NCBI GenBank assembly: GCA_000431975.1
Contig: HF988441.1
Coordinates: forward strand, 1 to 14,349
Direction of reading: 5' to 3'
Source: Prevotella sp. CAG:924
Lineage (GTDB): Bacteria > Bacteroidota > Bacteroidia > Bacteroidales > Bacteroidaceae
Length of the DNA: 14,349 nt
The position numbers and the translations under genes were made by a program. Position 1 is the first letter of the stretch. The number at the start of each line of letters is the position of its first letter. Shown here in pieces: positions 7,464 through 14,349 of the stretch. The notes under the pieces are model-generated. The model was not told the origin of the DNA and did no database searches. It was given only the letters and a program-made list of their open reading frames with translations.

Positions 7464-9572
7464 TCAGCCGTTGATGGATTCTTCGTGATAGGCTTTGTAC
7501 AACTCTTCTTGTGAGCGTATGGGCTTCTCGCCCTCGGCCAGGACAGGCACGCTGTCGGTACCGTAGCCGTCGACAATGCGGGCATGGGTATTGTCAGCCA
7601 TGGCCAGGTCGATGGTACGTTCCAGATCTTTCTGCATTGGGTAGTAATAGACGGGTGTGTACACCTCGATGCGTGAGAGCAGGTTGCGTGGCATCCAGTC
7701 AGCACTGCCGATGAAATATCGTGGCGTGCCGCCATTGCAGAAGATGAGGATGCGGGAGTGTTCCAGATAACGGTCGATGATGCCTACTATGCGGATATTC
7801 TCGCTCTGTCCCTTCACGCCGGGAACAAGCGAGCAGTTGCCGCGTACGGCAGCGCTGATCTTTACACCGGCTTGTGAAGCCTGATAGAGCTTTTTTACCA
7901 TGTCGGTATCAGTGATGTGGTTGATCTTGATCTTGATCCACGCCTCTCGTCCGTTGCGGGCGTTGGCAATCTCCGTGTCGATCATCTTCAGCAGGCGCAA
8001 CTTCATCGAGTTGGGCGAAACCATCAGCTCGCGGAAGCGAACCTGTGAGAAGGGACGGTCGATAAAGGAGAATACTTTCTCCACTTCGCTAACGATCTGC
8101 GGACGGGCTGTCATCATCAGATAGTCGGTGTATGTACGGGCATTACCCTCATGGAAATTTCCGGTACCTATGCAGGCGATGTCACCGTTCTTGCTGCCGA
8201 TATAGAGTAGCTTGGAGTGAATCTTCAGTCCTTCCACGCCGAAGACGACATTGATGCCCTCTTCCTGCATGCGCTTACTCCACTTGATGTTACTGTCTTC
8301 GTCGAAGCGGGCGAGCAATTCGACGACAGCCGTCACCTTCTTGCCGTTTCGGGCGGCACAGATCAGTGCCTTTACTACTTTTGAGTCTTTAGCCAGACGA
8401 TAAAGTGTAGTCTTGATCGTTTTCACGTCAGGACGTAGGGCTGCCTCATTGAGTACGCGGATATAGCTGTCGAAGGAATGATAGGGTACATGGATGAAGA
8501 GGTCGTGCTGGCGTATCTGATCGAGGATGGAGCGCTGGGAGAGGAACTCCGGTTTCATGATGGCGGTCCATTTGGGATATTTAAGGTCGTTATGTCCGCA
8601 ATCGGGGAACGACATCAGATCCTTGTGATTCTGATAGCGCGAGCTGGGAAGAGTGGTGTCGAGCTCGCCCATATTCATCTTAGACAGCAGTTTCTTGCGC
8701 ATGTCCTTGGGCATGTTGCCGTCGTAGATCAGTCGGACGGGGTCGCCCAGACGGCGGCTGCTTACACCACGCTGGATCTTCTGCAGTACACCGTAGTCGG
8801 CATCTGAGTCGATCTCCATCTCGGCATCCTTGGTAAACTTGAAGGAGTAGGCCTCGTAGTCGGCATCGCCGAATCCCATAAAGATCAGTGGCAGACAGAA
8901 GCGTACCACATCATCAAGATACATAATATTGTCAAAGCCATCGGACGAAGGTACTTTCACCCAGCGGCCGTGCTCGCGTACCGGTACTTTGATGATGGCC
9001 AGCTGATGCTTGAGCTTCTTGTTGTCTTCTTTCTTATTCTTCTTTTCCGTTTCATCGGTTGATGGAGCTTTCTCCTTGCGACGCACAAGGAGATAGATGC
9101 GGTTGTCCTCCAGACGACCAATGTCATCGATTTCCGTAAACCAAATGGGGTTAGTATAGCCATTAAGAGTAGTGAAGAAAAATTGTTTGAGATATTCGCG
9201 TTGCTCATCATTGAGCTGCGTCTCGTTAAGCAACCGTATGTTATGTTCAAGTAAGAGACTGAATACATGATCAATCGTCTTGCCGTATTCTTGTGCATAC
9301 GTAGTGTTGAGCTCGTTGATACGATCGAGCGTTCCGCGTATCTCTCCATGGCGCATTTTCAGTTCGCGATGGCTGCTCTCAAGCATACGGTTGAGAGAGG
9401 CTACTCTTACGCGGAAAAACTCATCAAGATTGTTGGAGTAAATGCCTAAAAACGACAGTCGCTCCAGCAAGGGTATCTGTTCGTTTTGTGCTTCCTGTAG
9501 AATACGTCGGTTGAAATACATCCAGCTTACGTCACGTTCTACATACTTCAGGGGTTCTTTCTTTTTCTTCAT
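7464..9572 (-). CDS. ppk1: Polyphosphate kinase 1
   Basis: This 702-residue enzyme reversibly polymerises the ATP gamma phosphate into polyphosphate. The length is normal for PPK1. The N-terminal domain carries VSWMYFNRRILQEA and FLGIYSNNLDEFFRVRV (41-57), including the nucleotide-contacting Asn48. The two phospholipase-D-like catalytic domains hold GLKIHSKLLYIG with His452 (equivalent to the autophosphorylated E. coli His435), followed by IGTGNFHEGNARTYTDY (468-484). The second holds IDRYLEHSRILIF with His605 (E. coli His592) and GSADWMPRN (622-630). A lysine- and glutamate-rich insert at about 164-190 looks like a surface loop. The start (MKKKKEPLKY) sits about 35 nt from the predicted transcription start. 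It probably forms an operon with ppx and lies downstream of the PiT gene, from which a terminator separates it. Confidence 0.97.
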   Translation of the reverse strand: MKKKKEPLKYVERDVSWMYFNRRILQEAQNEQIPLLERLSFLGIYSNNLDEFFRVRVASLNRMLESSHRELKMRHGEIRGTLDRINELNTTYAQEYGKTIDHVFSLLLEHNIRLLNETQLNDEQREYLKQFFFTTLNGYTNPIWFTEIDDIGRLEDNRIYLLVRRKEKAPSTDETEKKNKKEDNKKLKHQLAIIKVPVREHGRWVKVPSSDGFDNIMYLDDVVRFCLPLIFMGFGDADYEAYSFKFTKDAEMEIDSDADYGVLQKIQRGVSSRRLGDPVRLIYDGNMPKDMRKKLLSKMNMGELDTTLPSSRYQNHKDLMSFPDCGHNDLKYPKWTAIMKPEFLSQRSILDQIRQHDLFIHVPYHSFDSYIRVLNEAALRPDVKTIKTTLYRLAKDSKVVKALICAARNGKKVTAVVELLARFDEDSNIKWSKRMQEEGINVVFGVEGLKIHSKLLYIGSKNGDIACIGTGNFHEGNARTYTDYLMMTARPQIVSEVEKVFSFIDRPFSQVRFRELMVSPNSMKLRLLKMIDTEIANARNGREAWIKIKINHITDTDMVKKLYQASQAGVKISAAVRGNCSLVPGVKGQSENIRIVGIIDRYLEHSRILIFCNGGTPRYFIGSADWMPRNLLSRIEVYTPVYYYPMQKDLERTIDLAMADNTHARIVDGYGTDSVPVLAEGEKPIRSQEELYKAYHEESING

Positions 9573-9613
9573 TATTGTCTTTGTTGTTGTTGAGTCGTAG
9601 TATTTATGGTTTA

Positions 9614-9670
9614 CAAAGATATGAAAACCATATTACAGTATTGTTATAATTATGTTACAATATAATGAAA
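9614..9670 (-). promoter_or_regulatory. Pho-box-like array and promoter of ppk
   Basis: On the minus strand TATCTTTG lies at 9614-9621. Ten bp upstream is TGTAAT (9632-9637), then TATAAC (9643), TGTAAC (9654) and TTTCAT (9665), all in 11-bp steps. This is the same geometry as at the porin, receptor and PiT promoters. The stretch from 9671 to 9900 upstream holds no gene or other signal I can support. Confidence 0.75.
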
Positions 9671-9900
9671 TTTTATAATTGTTCCATCTGTTTGCCCGTC
9701 TGTATGGCAATGATAGATGATTTCGGCCATTTCCGACAAGTGGAATGATATGTTGTCACTCATTGGCAGTTCCTGCCTCATGTTGCGTTAGGTGTACGCC
9801 TGCGTGGGCGGAAAGGGTCAAAAGTATTGAGACAGAAAGGATAAGGGACAGCAGCAGGGATAAGTAGAAGGCCTGTGCCCCAATAGTCTTTTCAAGATAT

Positions 9901-9932
9901 AAAAAGGCCCCACGGCATCACGCCGTAGGACC
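9901..9932 (-). terminator. Intrinsic terminator of the PiT gene
   Basis: An 11-bp stem pairs 9906-9916 with 9922-9932 around a 5-nt loop. On the minus strand it pairs fully if G-U pairs are allowed, and is followed directly by TTTTTAT. It lies 84 bp past the PiT stop codon and should insulate PiT from ppk. Confidence 0.85.
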
Positions 9933-10015
9933 CCGATTATGAATAGTTTTATCCACTGATAAACGATTTTATCCCACTTCTTATAAAAACATTCAGTTGA
10001 AACGAGTAAACTTAT

Positions 10016-12292
10016 TTAATTCCTATTTGTCTCGTAATTGTTGCCACCCATAAACATGTTGGCAGCGCGGAGTTGATGGCGCATGATGCTCAAGAACTCC
10101 TGGCTTTCCTGAAGCACATTGAGGTAGACGAGCGACACTTTGAGTTGTTCGGTTCCCTCGGATGTCTGCAGACGGTCGATGTGGTGCTTACGCAGGGCGG
10201 AAAGTTCGTCTTTTACGGCATCTGCTTCAGCGAGGGTCTCGCGATATTTATCGTAACGGCCTGTCTCTATTTGCTTCTGGGCATCGAGCATCAGGGCATT
10301 GATACGCATACGGATAGGTTGGTACTCATTGTAGTATTGCTGAGGCAGGGGATTGAAGTTGTTGTCTACATGCTCCTTGATGGGATCGATCATACGGCTG
10401 AGGCAGTAGAGATACTGCTGATCGGCGTTAGCTCCCAAGTGGAACCATGTATTGACCTCCAGGGCTACACTGGCAGGGATGCGCTTGAGAGCGAGCATTT
10501 CCTGACGGCGGAACTTCTTGAGCATGGTCTGCTCCTTCTTCATCTCATTTCGAGAGTGGCGCAGATCGCGGGTGCTCTCTTCTGCAAAGGCATCCAGAAT
10601 CTTGTTGTATTCGTTCAAGACAAAGCGGGCTACAAAGCTCTGGGTACGCGATACCTGCTTGCGAAGCAGTTCCCATACGATGTCTTGGTCGCGAGTGCGC
10701 ATCATCAACTGGAAAGCACTTTGTACGTGGTTTTCTTCCTGAAGCTTCTTCTTGTAACGCTGGTTGGACTTGATGAGAGAGAAGATGACGATAGCCATGA
10801 AGATCACTTTGGCTACAATACCACCGTAGAACATGATGAGGGTGATGACACCGCATGTGACGAAGGCTACGCCGGCAGTGATAAACCAGCCGCCGATGAC
10901 ACTCAGCACGCCAGTGATACGGAACACTGCACTTTCACGGCTCCAGGCACGGTCGGCAAGAGATGAACCCATTGCAACCATGAATGTCACATAAGTAGTT
11001 GACAGAGGAAGCTTGTAGTTAGTGCCGACAGTGATCAGCATGGAAGCAATTACGAGGTTGACAGCGGCACGCACTACATCGAAAGCTGCCTTGTCATCAG
11101 CCAGGATCACATCCTGTTTGTTGAAACGGCTGTCAATCCACTTAGATATAGATTTGGGCATCCAGCGGCCAACTGACTCGTTGAGCTGCTGAGTGAAACG
11201 GGCAATAGCACGGGCGGCTCTTGACGAACCGAACATCTCGTCGCCTTCGTCCTGACGGGCCAGGTCTACAGAGGTCTTGATCACGTTCTGTGCTTTCTTA
11301 GAAGTTGCCATGGAGATAATCATCACCACACCGGCCAGTAACAGATAGATGGGAGGTGTCGTTGCGCTCTCCATCAGGGATGACATCAGGTATCCGGATG
11401 GAGCTGTGCCGTGAGCGTTGGCCATGTAATTTTGGTAGCTGTCCAGACCGGCCAAAGGCACACCGATGAAGTTTACCAGGTCATTGCCGGCGAAAGCCAT
11501 AGCCAGAGCAAACGTACCCATCAGTACTACAAAGCGGAAGATGTTGACATGCAGCAAATGGAGAATTTCCATCAGAACAGTGGAGGCGATGAAGGTACCT
11601 AGCAGTAGGACTGTCATGTGCTCCTCAATATAGTCATGCCATGTTGTAGGGAGGTAAGGGCTTTTACCGATACCCTTCAGAAAGATGAAGTAGGTGAGGG
11701 CTGTGAAAGCGATGCCACCGAAAATGGCGATGCTATAGCGCAGGTGCATCTTATAGTTGAAGGTGAACACGATACGTGATATCCACATCACTATAATGCC
11801 GAAGAAGAAGGCAATGGCTACACTGACGAAGATTGCAATGATCGTCTTCAGGGCTTGGTCGCTGTTGAGCAGATCGGCATATTGCCACTCGGGATGGCTC
11901 ATGGAAATCAACGTAGCCATGACGAATGCACCGCCGAGCAGCTCAAACACAAGCGATACGGTGGTGGAGGTAGGCATGCCTAATGAGTTGAATACATCGA
12001 GGATGATCACATCCGTGGTCATTACGGCCAAAAAGATGGTCATCACTTGCTCAAAGGAGTAGTGACTTGGCGTCATAATGCCATGACGGGCTACGTCCAT
12101 CATTCCTGAGGAGAGGATGGCGCCTAGAACAACACCCACCGAAGCGATGATGAGTACCGTGCGAAACTTGGCCACGCGTGCGCCGATGGCCGATTGCAGG
12201 AAATTAACGGCATCGTTGCTCACTCCTACAAACAAGTCGAAAACGGCCAGACAGAGCAGGAAAATGACGATGCATAAATAAATGGTTGCCAT
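10016..12292 (-). CDS. pit: Inorganic phosphate transporter, PiT family, with C-terminal cytoplasmic domain
   Basis: This 758-residue inner-membrane carrier is of the PiT (PF01384) type, which imports phosphate with a coupling ion. The two inverted family repeats are visible: GVSNDAVNFLQSAIGA (23-38) with GMPTSTTVSLVFELLGGA (105-122), and AGNDLVNFIGVPLAG (268-282) with LPLSTTYVTFMVAMGSS (428-444). About ten to twelve hydrophobic segments fill residues 1-507. A soluble loop lies around 331-400. Residues 508-758 form a charged, helix-rich cytoplasmic domain resembling PhoU/DUF47-type partners, so the transporter appears to carry its own regulatory subunit. That identification is from composition and context, not from motifs. 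A strong terminator follows, and the upstream region carries the longest Pho-like array in the window. Its product feeds the polyphosphate enzymes encoded downstream. Confidence 0.93.
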   Translation of the reverse strand: MATIYLCIVIFLLCLAVFDLFVGVSNDAVNFLQSAIGARVAKFRTVLIIASVGVVLGAILSSGMMDVARHGIMTPSHYSFEQVMTIFLAVMTTDVIILDVFNSLGMPTSTTVSLVFELLGGAFVMATLISMSHPEWQYADLLNSDQALKTIIAIFVSVAIAFFFGIIVMWISRIVFTFNYKMHLRYSIAIFGGIAFTALTYFIFLKGIGKSPYLPTTWHDYIEEHMTVLLLGTFIASTVLMEILHLLHVNIFRFVVLMGTFALAMAFAGNDLVNFIGVPLAGLDSYQNYMANAHGTAPSGYLMSSLMESATTPPIYLLLAGVVMIISMATSKKAQNVIKTSVDLARQDEGDEMFGSSRAARAIARFTQQLNESVGRWMPKSISKWIDSRFNKQDVILADDKAAFDVVRAAVNLVIASMLITVGTNYKLPLSTTYVTFMVAMGSSLADRAWSRESAVFRITGVLSVIGGWFITAGVAFVTCGVITLIMFYGGIVAKVIFMAIVIFSLIKSNQRYKKKLQEENHVQSAFQLMMRTRDQDIVWELLRKQVSRTQSFVARFVLNEYNKILDAFAEESTRDLRHSRNEMKKEQTMLKKFRRQEMLALKRIPASVALEVNTWFHLGANADQQYLYCLSRMIDPIKEHVDNNFNPLPQQYYNEYQPIRMRINALMLDAQKQIETGRYDKYRETLAEADAVKDELSALRKHHIDRLQTSEGTEQLKVSLVYLNVLQESQEFLSIMRHQLRAANMFMGGNNYETNRN

Positions 12293-12334
12293 AATTATTA
12301 ATAATTGCTATAATATATTCTGTATATCACGCTG

Positions 12335-12413
12335 CAAAATTAGTGTTGTGCTGTTACACGGGTTTTGCACCTTTATTACATCTTGTGAAATACATGTTAC
12401 AATCGTATTTCAA
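12335..12413 (-). promoter_or_regulatory. Extended Pho-box-like array and promoter of PiT
   Basis: On the minus strand the -7 element TAATTTTG is at 12335-12342. Ten bp upstream lies TGTAAC, followed at 11-bp steps by TGCAAA and TGTAAT. After a one-base phase shift come TTTCAC, TGTAAC and TTGAAA-type units as far as 12413. Six consecutive 11-bp units are thus recognisable, more than one PhoB dimer site. The predicted leader to the ATG is about 36 nt. Confidence 0.72.
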
Positions 12414-12667
12414 CATTGGAGATGTAGCGGAGGGATGGGGGGAAGAGACTGGAATGAAAGAATATAGCTGTGTCTAATATTTAAATACAAATAATCGTTA
12501 GATTACAACCGTTCATTTGATTTATTGGCTTGTCTGATGTTTTTCGTCCTTTTCCCGGTGTTCCGTTCGTCACTTCGTCATGATGTAGTCCGACGCATTT
12601 TCCGATAAAGTAGCAGCCTGCCTGTCTGGTAATAGTATGAAATCTTTCGAACCTCTAATGACAGGCT

Positions 12668-12728
12668 TAGGTTAAATGGAAATAATCACGAAATGATAGG
12701 TTAAATCGAAATTTTTGCCGTATCTTTG
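12668..12728 (+). promoter_or_regulatory. Direct repeat operator and -7 element upstream of the YitT gene
   Basis: The 16-bp sequence TAGGTTAAATGGAAAT (12668-12683) recurs with one mismatch at 12697-12712 (TAGGTTAAATCGAAAT), a 29-bp spacing. Eight bp after the second copy is a perfect -7 element TATCTTTG (12721-12728), with no -33 TTTG. The repeat covers the -33 region, which suggests an activator or repressor site. No TGTAAY hexamer sits at the Pho position. Transcription would run toward the YitT gene with a leader of about 400 nt. Confidence 0.5.
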
Positions 12729-12734
12729 CCGTTG

Positions 12735-13134
12735 TAAACAGACGGTTATAATGATGATCTCCCCTTTCATGAATGGGTAAAGGATCATCAGCCCGATGCT
12801 GATGAAAGGAAAAAGTCGGTGGCCGGTGCTATGTTGTTACCCTTTGGGAATACTGATCATGCCCAGTGGGGTATGTATACCGTCTGCCGGCTGATAAGTC
12901 TTTGATAGGCAAAAACGGCTGATATGTTTCAGTGTCATTCAATGTGAAACTGTGATATTGATATAATGCCGTATCTGCTTTCTGTTGTTTTGTCCTTCTT
13001 ACGACTGTGGTTAAAGCTGGAAACCAATGAGAAAGGTAAAAATAACAGGGCGTGTCTTGGGCAACAGTGGAAACTATCCAATGGTATGCATCTCGGCGGA
13101 TATTACTCAGCAAATCTATAAATTAACACAATAT
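12735..13134 (+). other. Gene-free leader with alternative hairpins
   Basis: About 400 bp without a convincing gene lie between the candidate promoter and the YitT start. Near its 5' end three hairpins compete for shared bases: GATGATC (12753) with GATCATC (12783), extended by CTTT/AAAG; CATCAGC (12786) with GCTGATG (12798); and CCTTTCAT (12763) with ATGAAAGG (12802). A nine-codon frame begins at 12751. Further on, GTTTCA pairs with TGAAAC near 12926-12950. It may be a regulatory leader or a small RNA; it matches no riboswitch class I know. Confidence 0.3.
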
Positions 13135-14067
13135 ATGAATCGTATCAAACGTAAGACGATGATGACGGAGCTGCGCGATTATGTGATGATTGGTATCGGT
13201 ATGCTCTCTTATTGCATCGGCTGGAATGTATTCTTATTGCCAAACAGTATCACAACAGGTGGCGTTCCAGGTATCTCCTCTGTCATTTTCTGGGCGACGG
13301 GCTTGCCAGTACAGGTCACATATTTCACAATTAATGCAGCCCTTCTCGTTGCGGCGTTGAAAGTGTTGGGCTTTAAGTTCTGTATAAAGACCATTTATGC
13401 CGTACTCGTGCTGACAGTGGCTACGACGTTCCTAGGACCAGCCATGCAGGCAGAGCGGCTACTTACTGCCCAGCCGTTCATGGCTTCAATTATTGGTGCC
13501 ATCTTTTGTGGATCGGGTATCGGATTGGGATTTACGTTCCATGGGTCAACGGGCGGAACGGATATTGTTGCCGCCATTATTAATAAGTACCGTGATGTGT
13601 CGCTCGGACGTGTGATGATGATTACGGATATCATTATTGTTACATCGTCTTATCTTGTCTTCCGTAATTGGGAGAAGGTGATTTATGGTTATGTCGTCTT
13701 GATGGTCTCTAGTTTCTGTGTCGATCAGGTAGTGGCATCGGCACGCCGAAGCGTGCAGTTCTTTATTATCTCGCAGAGATATAAGGAGATAGCTTCACGG
13801 ATTGCAGTGTTTCCCCATCGTGGAGCCACTGTGATAGAGGCACATGGCTTCTATACGGGACAAGATGTGAAAATGCTCTTTATCATGGCTAAACGGCGAG
13901 AGAGTAATGTGATTTTCGATATTATCAATGAGATAGATCCACATGCTTTCGTCACGCAAAGCAATGTGATCGGCGTATATGGTGAAGGATTTGATAAGTT
14001 TAAAGTGCATACAAGGCATAGGGATGTAAATAAGCTCACGCCTGAACAGCGTAATCAGTTGAGCTAA
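13135..14067 (+). CDS. YitT family membrane protein (DUF161/DUF2179)
   Basis: This 310-residue inner-membrane protein has an unknown transport-like role. About six hydrophobic segments occupy residues 15-200, with the family blocks FLLPNSITTGGVPGIS (33-48) and GSTGGTDIVAAI (137-148). The C-terminal soluble DUF2179 domain spans about 208-292 (RIAVFPHRGATVIEAHGFYTG, then FVTQSNVIGVYGEGF). I chose the ATG at 13135 because family members begin shortly before the first membrane segment; an in-frame ATG at 13027 would add 36 residues that lack family-like features. It is divergent from PiT and carries no Pho-like promoter, so a phosphate role is not supported. A strong terminator follows. Confidence 0.88.
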   Translation: MNRIKRKTMMTELRDYVMIGIGMLSYCIGWNVFLLPNSITTGGVPGISSVIFWATGLPVQVTYFTINAALLVAALKVLGFKFCIKTIYAVLVLTVATTFLGPAMQAERLLTAQPFMASIIGAIFCGSGIGLGFTFHGSTGGTDIVAAIINKYRDVSLGRVMMITDIIIVTSSYLVFRNWEKVIYGYVVLMVSSFCVDQVVASARRSVQFFIISQRYKEIASRIAVFPHRGATVIEAHGFYTGQDVKMLFIMAKRRESNVIFDIINEIDPHAFVTQSNVIGVYGEGFDKFKVHTRHRDVNKLTPEQRNQLS

Positions 14068-14182
14068 TACTTCCTGAGAAATAAGAATTCTTATCCGATC
14101 GGTTGTAACGACACAACATAAGGGGAAGACGAAATAGAAATGCCTGTACGAAAACGGAGGAATGCAGATATTCCCAACTAAG

Positions 14183-14227
14183 AATAGCCATATAGAGCTG
14201 CGCTAGGAGCTTTATATGGCTATTTTT
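14183..14227 (+). terminator. Intrinsic terminator of the YitT gene
   Basis: AATAGCCATATA (14183-14194) pairs perfectly with TATATGGCTATT (14213-14224), extended inward by GAGCT/AGCTT to a 17-bp stem with an 8-nt loop. A TTTTT tract follows (14223-14227). It lies about 115 bp past the stop codon. Confidence 0.88.
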
Positions 14228-14242
14228 CATCTCCGGTCATTA

Positions 14243-14305
14243 GGGCTCACCCGATAAACCTAGGAGAGTTGTGGGCTCACCCAAGAAATATGGAGGATCG
14301 TTTAG
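14243..14305 (+). repeat. Dispersed repeat, two tandem copies
   Basis: GGGCTCACCC occurs at 14243-14252 and again at 14273-14282, a 30-bp period with related following sequence. The second unit (to 14305, ending GTTTAG) matches the inverted left-edge copy at 3-35 in 27 of 33 bases. The copies lie just past the YitT terminator. The family is not recognised. Confidence 0.55.
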
Positions 14306-14349
14306 CCCGGGCCCCAAAAGACATTGTATCCTTGCAACACTGACCGGAC

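Noticed and set aside
9756..9915. Minus-strand frame resembling a signal peptide (LLLSLILSVSILLTLSAHA) upstream of ppk
   Set aside because: It has no start codon, overlaps the PiT terminator at its 5' end and is only about 50 codons. Hydrophobic chance translation is more likely.
10073..10966. 297-codon open frame on the plus strand opposite PiT
   Set aside because: It lies wholly antisense to the clearly recognisable C-terminal half of PiT. It has no family-like motifs and is explained by the codon bias of the real gene.
12829..13113. 94-codon minus-strand frame in the PiT-YitT gap
   Set aside because: It has no recognisable motifs or promoter signal and overlaps the upstream part of the YitT region; treated as chance.
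14081..14094. Perfect 14-bp palindrome ATAAGAATTCTTAT after the YitT gene
   Set aside because: It is AT-rich and isolated, with no promoter nearby; there is not enough to call it an operator or terminator.
14327..14334. TATCCTTG resembling a -7 element at the right edge
   Set aside because: It has one mismatch to TAnnTTTG and no Pho-like hexamer at the 10-bp position. The downstream gene lies outside the window, so it cannot be judged.

Overview
The window (14,349 bp) looks like a chromosomal segment from a member of the Bacteroidales, probably Prevotella-like. Evidence for this is the TAnnTTTG-type -7 promoter elements, the lack of strong Shine-Dalgarno sites, a TonB receptor paired with a lipoprotein, a PiT transporter with a long soluble tail, and Bacteroidetes-style protein sequences. 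Genus is inference. Seven protein genes are well supported and almost all belong to phosphate handling.

Layout. 1-183: a dispersed-type repeat and a hairpin terminator. 184-4407 (minus): a two-gene operon, TonB-dependent receptor then a beta-helix-like lipoprotein. 4408-4745: a divergent control region. 4746-5888 (plus): a phosphate-selective porin of the OprO/OprP type. 5889-6454: a convergent gap with two hairpins and an unexplained open frame lacking a start codon. 6455-7360 and 7464-9572 (minus): exopolyphosphatase (Ppx/GppA) downstream of polyphosphate kinase (PPK1). 9573-10015: control region of ppk and terminator of the next gene. 10016-12292 (minus): inorganic phosphate transporter (PiT) with a C-terminal cytoplasmic domain. 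12293-13134: a long gap with the PiT control region, a direct repeat with a second promoter, and a possible structured leader. 13135-14067 (plus): a YitT/DUF161-DUF2179 membrane protein with a strong terminator. 14243-14305: two more copies of the repeat seen at the left edge, in inverse orientation.

How it works together. Four promoters (receptor operon, porin, ppk, PiT) share the same architecture. Each has TGTAAT/TGTAAC hexamers repeated at 11-bp steps, with the last hexamer exactly 10 bp from a TAnnTTTG -7 element. This is the geometry of a PhoB-type Pho box, so the locus reads as a local phosphate-starvation regulon. In that model the porin and receptor bring phosphate or a phosphorus compound across the outer membrane, PiT moves phosphate across the inner membrane, and PPK/PPX store and release it as polyphosphate. 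The most novel part is the receptor/lipoprotein pair. It is not SusC/SusD, and its promoter ties it to phosphate, so it is a candidate uptake system for an unknown phosphorus-containing ligand. The YitT gene lacks the Pho signature and looks like an unrelated neighbour.
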